Shown here one piece after another: positions 23,356 to 35,300 of a DNA stretch of 64,000 bases. The stretch comes from Tanytarsus gracilentus (taxonomy: Eukaryota > Arthropoda > Insecta > Diptera > Chironomidae). Under the pieces are notes generated by a model. It did not search any database, had not been told where the DNA came from, and saw nothing but the letters and a program-made list of their open reading frames with translations. The stretch spans positions 1,116,001 to 1,180,000 of the forward strand of contig JAXRKN010000043.1 in NCBI GenBank assembly GCA_038502055.1, written 5' to 3'. The first letter of the stretch is position 1, and every line of letters begins with the position of its first letter. Position numbers and translations under genes: made by a program.

Positions 23356-25249
23356 TTAATTAGATCCTTCCTTTTTCACCTCATCGAGCACCTCCTCTAC
23401 GAGTTTCTCTCCGTCGTCATTATTGCTTACAGTATTGTTTGATTGTTCCGCTACTGGTTCGTCGAAAAGCGATGATGATTCTTCCAGTGACGGCTGTTGC
23501 TGGGGAGGTTCTTTCGATGCAGTGACCGGCACTTCCTCTTCCTTACTTGGTGTCCTATCTTCATCGGTGTCAAATGCTAATGGATTACTTCGAACTTTAG
23601 AGCCGAGTGCTTCATGCTGTGGACTATCTTCCTCCGTAAAGAGTCCCATGTTGTTCGACTGCTGCTCAACAATCGAGGAACCTGTTGGCGACGTATGACT
23701 ATCAGCAGCAACGATGCTTCTGCTCTCCATCCCAGATCCAGGATGACCGGCCGTTTGAGTCACTAAATGTGTCGGCATCTGGGCATTTACTTGCGCCTGT
23801 GTCAGATTACCTGAACTTCCTTGGCCACCAATCGCACTATTCGAGAGTGATTTCCTTGTCTTTTCAGACTTGCGCCACAATGTAATTTCTTGCTGCTTAA
23901 AATAACGACGATCCTCCGTGTCCATTAGAACGAGATTTAGGAAATAGCGAACAGAGAATTTCTTATTGATCTCACGCATGGTCGGCGTAAGGTCGTAGCC
24001 GGCGAGAAACACTCGAATGGGAATGCTTTCACCCTTAACCGGCGCACCATCCATTATCTCATATTTCGCTATCGTCTCATTTTCCGTAAACACATTTGAG
24101 CCTTAAAATAGAATTTAGTTTAGAATTTATTCATAATTGAAATGAGAAAGTCATACCAGCACCCGTCGTCTCTCGCTTTATTATGGCAATTTCCATATGT
24201 TTGATCTTGATGCGCACCAATAAAAAGTAAATTTTTCCCACGATGACATCTTTAAGGTGATATTTACTCTTGTTGTACTCAAATTCTATGTGTAGGCAGT
24301 CTTCGATTCCAACTTCCATCTTTATTGGACTATTCATTTCGGGATAACTGCTTAACGTGTGCACAGCTAGATCCACTTCACGCACAATGTCACTTATGCG
24401 GCGAACAATCGTGACGCGTAGGAAATATCTGGAAGTTGATGTGTAATTAATTACTTCATTAATTGAGATGATAATGAATTTACCTCAATCGAACATTAGA
24501 GCCCGTATAGACTTCATATGGTTTTTCGACATTGGGAAACTCAAAGGGATAACTTGTGTTCTTGATCAAATCGCCATGCCTTGCGAGCTCTTTGAGCTGT
24601 GTCAAAAACTCATGATGATTTCCACGATCATAGAATAACTCAATTTGTCCTAATTTAAAATTTAGAATTTTTAGTGTTTGAGTCGCTGCCAAAGAATAAA
24701 AGTCACAAACCTATCAATTCAATCTTAATTCCCTGATGTTCCAATTTTGTTCCAGGTTTCTTTAACGTTACATTGACCTATGCAAATTGAGAGTGAGAGA
24801 GATGATAATGTGTTAAAAATTGCAAGCGATAAAAATACATAATTGATAACGCTGATGTGGAGGAAAGTAAATTATATGCATCACATTCAAACATTCGATG
24901 GTCCATGTACATGGGGGAGTTTGAGATTTTTTCTTTCTTTTACATTCCTCCGGAAATGCGATAATGAAATATTTAATTGCATAACAAAATCATCAAAATT
25001 GATCGATTTCTCTCGAGGATTATGCTCATCGACTGACTTACCTTTCCTGAAATCGTTTCACCATCGTAATAAAGTAATAATTTCTCCTTTTTGCCACTAT
25101 CATCTATTCGACAGTCCGCATATTTTCGATTTTCACTATCTGTAAACACAATGTCAATATCCGCGCTCTGTCCGAAGCCTAGGAAATTCTGCAAGATATT
25201 AAAGACATTTTTGAGTGAGTTAGGGATGAATTTAATGTAATTTTACCAT
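23356..25249 (-). CDS. Vps26: VPS26, retromer core subunit
   Basis: VPS26 is the arrestin-fold subunit of retromer, which recycles cargo from endosomes to the Golgi and plasma membrane. Six exons (25249-25247, 25188-25042, 24777-24711, 24649-24484, 24428-24157, 24101-23356) give 466 residues. The first coding exon carries only the ATG, directly followed by a GTAAAA donor, and exon 2 continues NFLGFGQSADIDIVF as in insect Vps26. Strong family blocks include VGIEDCLHIEFEYNKSKYHL, VGKIYFLLVRIKI, KYEIMDGAPVKGESIP and KKFSVRYFLNLVL. After KQQEITLWRK a low-complexity tail of over 120 residues, rich in Ser, Gln and Glu, makes the protein longer than the roughly 330-residue vertebrate forms. Introns 1 and 3-5 are 55-61 nt. 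Intron 2 is 264 nt. Confidence 0.97.
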
Positions 25250-25586
25250 TTTTTAATTGTAGAAAAAAAGAGCAGCAAAAGACTCTCAATGAATTCGACT
25301 TCAGTAATGAGCAGGGTCGACGATGAATATCAGACTACGTAAAAATCAATCATGATGATGTTGAGTAAAAGTGATTAAAAAGCGTTAATTATTAAATTTA
25401 AAATTTTAATCATTTGATAAAACTAGGATTCGAACCTGTTAAATATTTTTTGATATTTTCAAAACCTTTAAAAATTGCTAAAATTAATCACCCAGATTTT
25501 TAAAAATAACGGAATTTTCTAATTTTAAATCACAAATTATTTCCATCGAAAAAATAACCATACATTAGCGGCATGAGTCATTCCTC

Positions 25587-25620
25587 TCAGTCGCTCTCAT
25601 TTAGATCCGCTGTTCAGTCA
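25587..25620 (+). promoter_or_regulatory. Candidate initiator plus DPE core promoter
   Basis: TCAGTC at 25587-25592 fits the insect initiator, with the A at 25589 as +1. AGTCA at 25616-25620 fits the downstream promoter element RGWYV exactly at +28 to +32, the required spacing. Transcription would run toward CaMKII, about 3.7 kb upstream of its ATG, and away from VPS26. Confidence 0.4.
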
Positions 25621-28293
25621 AATTCTGTCGCGTGAAAAAAAAGTCTTAATATTTCGCGTTCATATAAGGATATAAATTGTGAAAATTGGTAAAATTAATT
25701 AACAAGTGTGTCGAGCGATTGAAAATAATGCCATCATATCGTTGAGTGTCGTTGGTGATTAAATATTTTGATTTAAAATATTTCCTAGAGGAATTTTCAC
25801 ATTTTTCCCTGGAATTACTATGAGAGTACCTATCGAAGCGATTTAAATAAGCTGGCTTAATATCGGTGCGTCCATAAAATGTCTTCTTGACTTTGAGCAA
25901 AAGTCACCTAATTGGAAAAAAAGTAGAGTGCGAGAGCGTATAGAGAGAGATCTATTTGAGTCGGGAAAGAAAAAAGAAAAGTCGGAAAATCTTTGAGTGA
26001 AAAAAAGAGTGATGAAAAGTCGGCAGGACGCACGCGCAACTGAAAATTTTACTCTTCGAAATAAAAAATAAAATAAAATACAAAAAAAGTCAAAAGAATT
26101 TAACGTAGATTGCGAGTAAAAAAGAAAGAAAAGTCGGAAAAGTTCAACAAGAGGGAAAAGTATGTGAGAGAGAATTAGAAAAAAAATCATTCGTCAAAAA
26201 AAGACCGACATGAAAAATAACTAAGAAATATTTTTCACTATTTTTAAACAAAAAAAAACGTGCTCTCTAAAGTGAATAATTTATTTATAAGCCTAATTGC
26301 TGCAGCTGCAAAAAAATGAAATTGAAAGTTTGTCGCGCGACCAGCGAACAGTTTATAAAATCACTCTGTGTTCAAATTAATTTATCACTTTATGCGAAAT
26401 TAAAATTCTCCTTTGAGAACATCAACTTGTGAATGGATCGTAAACATTAATTACGATTGTACCGGAATATTTTTTCACATCTCTATATAAATGCGTACAT
26501 TTGAGTGTATCGAAGGCTCAATTAAGACATACACAAACGATTCTTTAGATTCAATGACGTATTTGTTAAAACGATGAAGATTTTTTATTTAAATGAATAC
26601 ACTGAAAATAAAAAAAATTATGACTCAGTAAACTGTGATTTATCAACACTGTGCACAGCTTGAGCTTAAAATTGATTAAAAAAATTATTTTAATGTTTTA
26701 CTTTCCTCAAAAAGCTTCATAAAACATGTCAGATTCATTCATAAAATGACCTTGATGATCATTTGACTTCATAACATCTCAAATAAAATTTAATTCCAGT
26801 CATCAACTTCTAAAAGCTTTCATAAAAGAATTTACAACCAACTGTCAAAATGTTTTTTTTTATTATCAGTGTACATCAATGGATGAATGTGACGAATATT
26901 TAGTCATGCCATCATCATTATTACTAGTTGAACATTTATTGTTACCTAGTTCAACAAAACAATTTTTTTCAAAATGCTCAAACCATTAAAATTAATTTTT
27001 TAAAATTTTGAATAGAAAAGTAGTTAAAAATTATTTTTCTGCACTTTTTGATAAAAAAATTAATTTCAAAAAGAACCAAAGAGTAACAAAGTCGCACATT
27101 TTGACAATTATTAGCCGAAATTGCATTTTTGCAAGCTCAAAAAATTCTTTTGTCGATTTTCCCGAAAAACCTGTTTTCTTTCGCTATTATTAGATGGCTT
27201 TTTTCTCACTATACTTGAGTACTACAAGACTCTTCGTCGTATATTTCAGGTATTTTTTTCGAAAAGCGCACACTAAGGAGCACAAACAATAATTTTATTT
27301 CGATTCAAGCGTACACTCGTAAAAGCAAGGGATGGAAAAAATTTTTAAAGATTTTCTTCTAAAAATTTAAAATTTATAGGCATTTTATTTTGAATCAAAG
27401 CTTCTAAATTTTTAAATTAATTTAAAATTCTCAATTAACTTGACCGAAAATGTGTTAAAAATATTTGGGACTAAATATACATATTTTTTGTCGTGTGACG
27501 AATCTAACCTGTATAAGAGTCACATTTTGATTAAAAATAATAGCGGAGACAGTTTGAGTAGGTGGTAAAGCGAGAGAAAAAAATTTACATTTTTAGCTCA
27601 ACAACTATCGCGGAAAAAACTCACAATTTCATTGACCTTTTTCTCTCCTCTCATATACTTCCTTCAAAATCGACCGACTGCGTATTTAAAATTTTGTTCC
27701 ACATTACCTAGATTAAAAAAAATGCTCACGAGAGTCTCAATGAATTTTTGTTGTTTTCGGAGAGGCGTGTGGACGACGATAATGAAAAAGGGAAATGTCG
27801 CCGACATTCAATATGCTCAAAGAAACGTGAAATAGGACGAGACTAATTTGTGAAAATCCCTCCGACCAAAGATCAGTAGCAAAAAATCAATTTTACTTAG
27901 AAGTTTCAATTTTCATTCTCTCTTACTCTCGCGGTGGAATCAGACTTTATTTCCATTTAGCTGCGACGTCTCTCATTTCATTTTCCACCTCATAATTTTT
28001 CCTCTCCACCAGCATTATCGATTTGTATCGGTCGATTTTTTTTTCTCTATTATGGCACGGACAATGTCGAGCGCCTCGCGATGAGCAAAAGCGCAAGCTG
28101 AACTGCTTTTATCAAGGCAAAATTGCATTAATGCTCGATAAAATATTCAATATTTAATTTTTCTGACGGTTACACGCGTCTTGAAGCATTTACAAGTTGG
28201 TCGCGTGAAGAATCCAGTCCGTGGCATGCGAGAGAATGTGTTTCGGATGTAATTTTTAATGAGCTTTTAAAGTGACACATTAATTGTCGAGAA

Positions 28294-28301
28294 TATATAA
28301 G
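28294..28301 (+). promoter_or_regulatory. TATA-box candidate about 1 kb upstream of the CaMKII start
   Basis: TATATAAG is followed by a locally GC-rich stretch (GACGCACGCAC, then CTCCTCCCGATTCGAGG), unlike the surrounding A/T tracts. It could support a CaMKII promoter. No initiator is seen at the expected distance, so support is weak. Confidence 0.2.
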
Positions 28302-29302
28302 ACGCACGCACATTCTCCTCCCGATTCGAGGTCGTCAACTAATGTCCGTCAAAAATGCAAAATTAAATTATCGTAAATGCACATAGAACGTTGAACTAAC
28401 AGTAGCAATAAAATATAAGCAATTAGAATGCAGTGCATAAAAATAAGTTTTTGCTTTATGAGTTTATCATTACACATCTACAAACACACACGATCCATTC
28501 ACTTTTTTTGTACTAGCATTCAGGAATGTTGTCGACGCTGTCTTAACTTTATTAAAATATTTTTAAAACGTTTTAAGATTTAAAAAACTGTTGAAAATTT
28601 TCCACATGTAAAACTTCATATTATGAACTCACTCTCAACAGTCTTCACACAGCGATTGTCTAACATTATGAATCTTATGACACTGATGATATTGCATGTG
28701 TCTGAAACTCTGTCGAGAAAAATACTTGAGAAGCATGTTTGAAAAAAGTACCTCAGCATATTAAAAAAGTTTCATTCATGTAATTTTATTACATCGCAAG
28801 ATCTGCACTCTCTCACGATATCGATGCATAAATTGATTTTCGGTCGCTCACATATGAGATGATTAACATTTTTAGCATGCATCTCAATAAGTTTTTTCCC
28901 TTTTATAGAACAAGTTTCGAGCATGTGTAAATGTGCTGAATATCGCGACAAAAACGACAAGTAAAAAAATAAATCACAAAAAAAAATAATACGGTGTGTA
29001 AAAGTGTAACGACTCTCTCGCGCGGGGGTCATGTGCAATAATAAATCAACATTGGAAACCGAATGATTATAAGTTGACATAACGGAGAGACACAGTGATA
29101 TTTAGCGTGTGTGTGTTCACTTCTAAGATATTTGCTGTGTGTATTAGCAGCGAAAAAAAGTAGTCTCGATTCTAAGTTCAACAGTGGAGGATGCGTTGAA
29201 CATTTTATGTGATTTTGAGAATCTAAAAATTATAAAAAAAAACTTGTTTTCGAAATCTCGAACTGGTTAAAGTGTAAAGAACCTTTTAAAAAAAATCAAA
29301 CC

Positions 29303-32300
29303 ATGGCGGCTACAACCTGCACGCGATTCTCAGACAACTATGAGATTAAAGAGGAATTAGGAAAGTGAGTATCTGAAATTAAATTATCGTGTAAACGAGT
29401 CATTAAGCACTCATCAATAAAACGCCTTTAGACGTTTACACTTGAAAAAAGGGAAAGAAAGCTCTCAAGCAGGACTTTATCACGATTCAATCGTTATGTT
29501 GTACGTGATGTTGAAATAAAAATGAAGCTTTTCATCATCGCACGGGCTAATGATGCTGCAAACTCTCATTTACTCTCTGTATAGACATTTGAGTATAAAA
29601 AGAAAATCTAATTAACACAAAACCTAGAAAAAGTTTTTCTTCTTAAGCAATGATACAGAAAGCGAAAGAGTAAAACTTTTTTAATTGGACGCCTTCTCTC
29701 ATAAATGTGAACTTTCGAGCAGGGGTTGAATACTTTTAGATTTTTTTATATACTTTTTTGCATTGTATGTAAACAAGTTTTTCGTTCTCTGCTTTCGAGT
29801 CTGAAACTCTGAGCTCTGAACAAAGAGGAGCGTAGATGAAGTTTTGGATGATAAAATATTAATTTCCGGTCAGAAGTTTTGCAGTTCAGCAGTTATGAAG
29901 CTCTAAAAAATTTCCATAATTTATGAAGCATTTTGGAAAATTAGGGTTCGAATCTTAAACTTTTCTTTCAATAATTATTGGATTCTGAAAAGCCTAAAAA
30001 CTTTTCTTGGTTTGTATAAAAATTTAAGGGTTGAGAACTTCTAATTTTGATGTGTATTAACATTTTTAGAGTCTTTAGCCATTGAAACAATAACGCTCAA
30101 ACTAAAAAATCCCTCTAAAAAATCTCATCATTTCAAAATTTTGTTACATTTTATACTCAAATTTCCGATGATTGATGTAAAAAGCTCTCTCGCTCGAAGG
30201 ACAAACTTTGATACAATTGCAGGAGGGCGAAAGAATAAAATGAAGAAACTTTTCTGTTGATTTAACGAAGAGTGATGAGAAAATATCTTTTTGTTTAGAA
30301 GAAGGAAACGAGCTTTAATGCTCGAATGCTAGAGGATTAAAAATTGTTCTTTGTATGTTCAGGTAAACATATTGAAAAAGTTCATGAAAAAAATTGTGTG
30401 TGTGCATGAGACAGTACAAAAGTCACACATGCAGCGCCTGTAAAAAAGAGTTAACAAAGAATGTTAGAGGGAATGGGGGTGCTTTGACACGCGGCATTTT
30501 AATGCTTACTTAGCTGATTGAGAAAAACTCACGCAAAAAAAAATAAAGTCATAAAAGCCATATGGCACTTCGAATAATAATAAACTTCCCTATATCGATA
30601 GAGAGATATGCCGTGTAAACACATTTCATTAATCGAATTTTATCTTTTTCGCAGAGGTGCATTTTCAATTGTAAAACGATGTGTTCAAAAATCTACAGGA
30701 CTCGAATTTGCTGCAAAAATTATAAACACAAAAAAATTAACGTCTAGAGGTGAGTTTTTCCTCCTTTCTTTCTCTATGTAAATAAACATGCTCGAGAGCA
30801 TTCCTCAATGACTATTTACTTATTTATAAATAGACTTCCAAAAACTAGAACGTGAAGCTCGAATCTGTCGAAAGTTGCAGCATCCTAATATAGGTAAATA
30901 TTTTTTTTTCATACAATAAGAAATGTCGATGAGAATTTCATGCATCACGTTGAGTTATCAAAGGGTGGGACGTTTGCTCTCGCTTATCCACAGGAGGAAA
31001 ATAAATTAATTTTTACTGCTCGTTCCGAAGGTTGCATGACAGTTAAGGGATGCTCAATAGAGGGATATAAAACTGAAATCCATGAGTGGAAACATGAAAA
31101 TTTTACGTTAAATTTTTTTGTATTTGAAAAATTAGAATTTTATTTTCATTTTACACCTTTTTAAAAAAAATTCTCATTCTTGTCTTCTCCATCAAGTTTT
31201 AAATTACATTCATGTTAAATGACACCTCCTTCGCAGCTTGATCATATAATTTTTCATGTCAATTTAACAAAATTTTATGATCATATTAGTCTGTCTACTG
31301 ACAACTCGATGTTCATTAAATTATTGCAATTTTTTTGTGAAAGTTTCAAATCGAGGAAAGAAAAAATCCCAAATCGACTTTAAAAGCTTTTGCCTCACAG
31401 ACAAGTGAAAACGCACAAAAGTATATCCGGAGATTAGGATGCGAATATACATAAAAGAACCTGTTGAATGAGGGAGGGAGAGAAAAAATCTGCCGGGGAC
31501 ATTAAAAATCATTCGTTCACCAAATATTGAATTCTCGAAATCTCATCGTTTATTTACATTCACGTAATTTAGTCTCAATTTAATTTCCATCATTATTTTC
31601 TTTTTGTTAAGCTCTTTGTCGGCTGGGATATTTTAACAAAGCCCCATTTTGATAGACATATCCATCTGAGCATTGTAATGATAGGAAAAAGAAGTCATCG
31701 AGTATTTTTAGTCCAATTATTCACTGTCACTTAAGAATAAAAAAAATGGTTGGTTGGATTATGTTTGACTGTTTGCTTTATAATTCTGATGATAAGGAAA
31801 ATTACAAATTGCTGTCAGTGAGCAGAAATTTAACAAATTGTGTAAAAATTTTAAAAATGAACTTTGTATGCGACAATTTTCGATAATCTTTAAAGTATTA
31901 CGTGCCGTTTCTCGACTCTCGAATTTCTTTAATGATTTTCTCGATTTTCGTTCTCGAATGACTAAAATTAAATCGAAGTGATTTTCTGTGTTATTCTCTG
32001 CCTTTTGGATGTAATTTTTTGGCGTCGTTGATGCCGCACTCTTGAGAGATATCATCATGAATATTTTTGGAGATTCTTTTTTCGTCTTCGGGTGGAAAAA
32101 TAATCTCATTACCGTATGAATTTGTTCACTCACATGCCTTGAAACGTGATCAGAGTTTTTTATTGTTTCTTTTTTTTGCAATGTGACACGCGGCCGTCTT
32201 TAAGAGGATATCAACAGATTGTTTTTCTTCTTCGAGAGAAAAAGTTTTCTTTTCTCGATAATTTATTTTTGTTGTTTGAAAGAAACTTACGCAATTGAGT

Positions 32301-35300
32301 GTATTAAATTTGTTATGAAGTTGCTACAAGAAATTAATCAACATTTATTTTCGGAAAGCATTATGAAATTCTACTTTTTGATATTTGAATAAAAAAAATT
32401 ATTTAAATTTTCAATGCATTTTAGGACAAACAAAACCTTTTTAAATTTTGATGACTATAAGCTCCAATTTTTTTTCTGAATAATTTATTTCAAAAACAGA
32501 AAAATATTATCATAAAATATCAACCTACCATCCACTCGCAATTTCGCATTGACGCAATTCATTAAATTTCTCTCGCATTTTATTTAACATGGGTAAAAAA
32601 AATGTGTGTAAATATTTCGAAAGGCGGAAAAAAGATGAAAGTCCTGATGATAAATATTAATAGAGAACCCAAACAACAAGCTTTAGTATCGGAAATTAAA
32701 TAAATGTCTCATCGACAGACAAAAAATCATTTCATATGTGCGTGCCTATAACTAATCTAATTTTCTTTATGTTCACAGTCCGACTACACGACAGTATTCA
32801 AGAGGAAAATTTTCATTATCTGGTGTTTGATCTGTGAGTATTCAGTTTTTATGCATTTTCTGTCATGACAAAGAAATGTCGGTTATAACGAGTTCGCATG
32901 TTTTTAATCAATAATCACTTTGCGTACATTTTTTGTGTGCGCCTGGCATTAATGAGTTTATACACACCATTTCAATCACAACCAACTGTGTTGACGGAGA
33001 TGCGAATCATATGATTCCACTTGGTGCCGTGGCAACAACAATTTTCATCATTGCCCTGCGAGTAAAAGTGTCTTACAAAAAATTGAAAGAAAATATCAAA
33101 AATCTTGATAAAATTCAAGAGTTTTTAATTAAGACTCTATGATATTAAAAAAACTTATAACATGTCCTTGAATGTGTCAAACAAGTCTCAACCTTGAATA
33201 TATCAAACTTGTTTTACCCACAGGGATGAACACACACAATCCACAAATCTATATTAAAAATTGCTAAAAATACATGGCACGACGACCAATGTGGAATCTG
33301 ATTTATTGTTATATTCATCATTTTCAATTAATAACAAGGCATTTTTGTTAGTTTTTCATGCTATTAATACCCCGCAACACTCACAAATGTACGCACACAC
33401 CAAAGTCATTTGGAAGAAAAATCTTCTCATGCGTTTCCAATTTGTGTGGCTTCCATTCACGATGTTGTAAATAAGAAAGATCTTTCTCTCTTTTTTTTTT
33501 GCGACTCATGCATGTGAAACAATTTTTTCTTTGCGTCGTGAATGTGAAGCGGAAAATTTAAGGTGTTTAAAACTAAAAAAGAATTATTCTCTCTACACCT
33601 TGCTTCGAGGCTCGCGTGTGGCATCTCATGAACAAAAAAATTGACATTAAATAAATTGAAATCGGAGCTTATGAAAAAGAGTGCGATGGTATCAAAAGAA
33701 GCGATGGAAAAATTGCTCGAAGGCATTATTTGCGAGGGCTGAAGAAATATTTGCTAGGGAAGGAAAGTTCCGCTTGAAAGAATATTAAAATTGAACATAA
33801 AAGTTTGAGGCTGTGGAAATGTTGTTAAAAGTGGAGACATTGAAATTTTCATGCTAAACTTTTTACCTGGAAACGGTAAAAATGAAATAAAACTCCATGA
33901 CAACTCTTTGAAACGTAACCAGAAGCTCAAAGGAAACCTCAAGAGGATTGCTCGTGTACGAGTAAGCAAATATTTATTAACAAGTAAAGCTTTTGTACAT
34001 AAAATTTTATCGAGCATGGTAATTAAAATTTATGCTAAAGTGAATAGAATTGAGTCGAAAATCCATTAAAAAAAATTCAATAAATTTGTAAAGTAATTCC
34101 ACCCTTGTAAGATTTTGTTAAAAAACCTACCTCAAATTATTGCGCTCAATTTAAAATTTATTTGAACGCAAATTCAAGAATTTTTCTTCTCGTTGAAAGA
34201 GACTCAAAAATAGAATTCCGCTGCTCGATATTTTAATAATAATTTGAGATCATTCAAACAAAAGAAAATTTATTGTAATATGCAAATTTATTGAACACGA
34301 TGATGATGAAAAATGATTATTGAAGTCAATTTTATTTTTACGTATATATATTGACTTTATCGTTGTGTAGTCAATCTCTGGATCAGAATAAAGAAAAAAG
34401 GGTCTGTTTAATAAACTTCGCTTCACTATTAAGTCAGTAGCAGTGTCGTGGATTGACGTCAGTTTTATTGAACAATAAACTGCAGCTTTGCCATATCACC
34501 AGATGTAGACGTGGAAACTTTTTTGTTCTTTCTCGCTCTCAGACGCATAAACAAAAGCTCTGGCATGTCATTTTATGTTCGTGAAAGCTTATTGCATTGC
34601 ACTAAAACAATTTCCTTTGCTTTTGTACGAGAAATGGTGTCAATCACGAAAAATAAACTTTAGTGTGTACTTCAGCAACAACTCGACTCGTAGATACATG
34701 ACATTTTCTCTTTCATGTCGAGAACTTGACAACTTTCGACAGCGTTTTTATGTGAAATCGAATATTATCTCTTCTTTTTACAGTGTCACGGGCGGTGAGC
34801 TCTTTGAGGATATTGTGGCACGTGAATTCTATTCAGAAGCCGACGCTTCGCATTGCATTCAGCAAATTCTTGAGTCTGTTAATCATTGCCATCAAAATGG
34901 GGTAGTTCATAGAGATCTTAAGGTAAATTAGATAATTTAAATGTTTCGTTAATTAAAAAAATCTCTTGCATTTAACAGCCGGAGAATCTCCTCTTAGCTA
35001 GTAAACAAAAAGGAGCTGCTGTGAAATTGGCAGATTTTGGACTCGCCATTGAGGTGCAAGCAGAGCAACAAGCATGGTTTGGCTTTGCTGGAACGCCTGG
35101 CTATCTCTCACCGGAAGTATTGAAGAAGGAGCCGTATGGAAAGGCCGTCGATATTTGGGCGTGTGGTGTCATCCTCTATATCCTTCTGGTTGGTTATCCG
35201 CCATTTTGGGATGAGGATCAACATCGGTTGTATGCACAAATCAAGGCTGGAACATATGATGTGAGAATTATTTGAAAAGGCCATTGAATTTTCATAAAGT

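Larger units (their letters stand above)
25250..29302. other. Intergenic region with VPS26 and CaMKII upstream sequence
   Basis: No coding gene is recognised. The short open frames are low-complexity. Candidate elements are a palindromic TGAGTCA at 25574-25580, an initiator/DPE pair at 25587-25620 on the + strand, and TATATAAG at 28294-28301. Any CaMKII 5' UTR exons must lie here, but I cannot assign them with confidence. Confidence 0.5.

Noticed and set aside
23423..23885. Plus-strand Ser-rich ORFs
   Set aside because: They are antisense to the low-complexity VPS26 tail. The serine richness comes from the repeat-like codons on the other strand.
25843..26190. 115-codon Phe/Ser-rich minus-strand frame
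   Set aside because: It is low-complexity, produced by A/G-rich sequence on the + strand, with no domain. The region is more likely UTR or intergenic.
30940..31164. 74-codon frame in CaMKII intron 3
   Set aside because: Composition is less biased, but there is no family match and no compatible splice phase with CaMKII exons.
31759..32181. 140-codon minus-strand frame in CaMKII intron 3
   Set aside because: It has no ATG at its 5' end, is rich in Lys, Asn and Ser, and has no recognisable domain.
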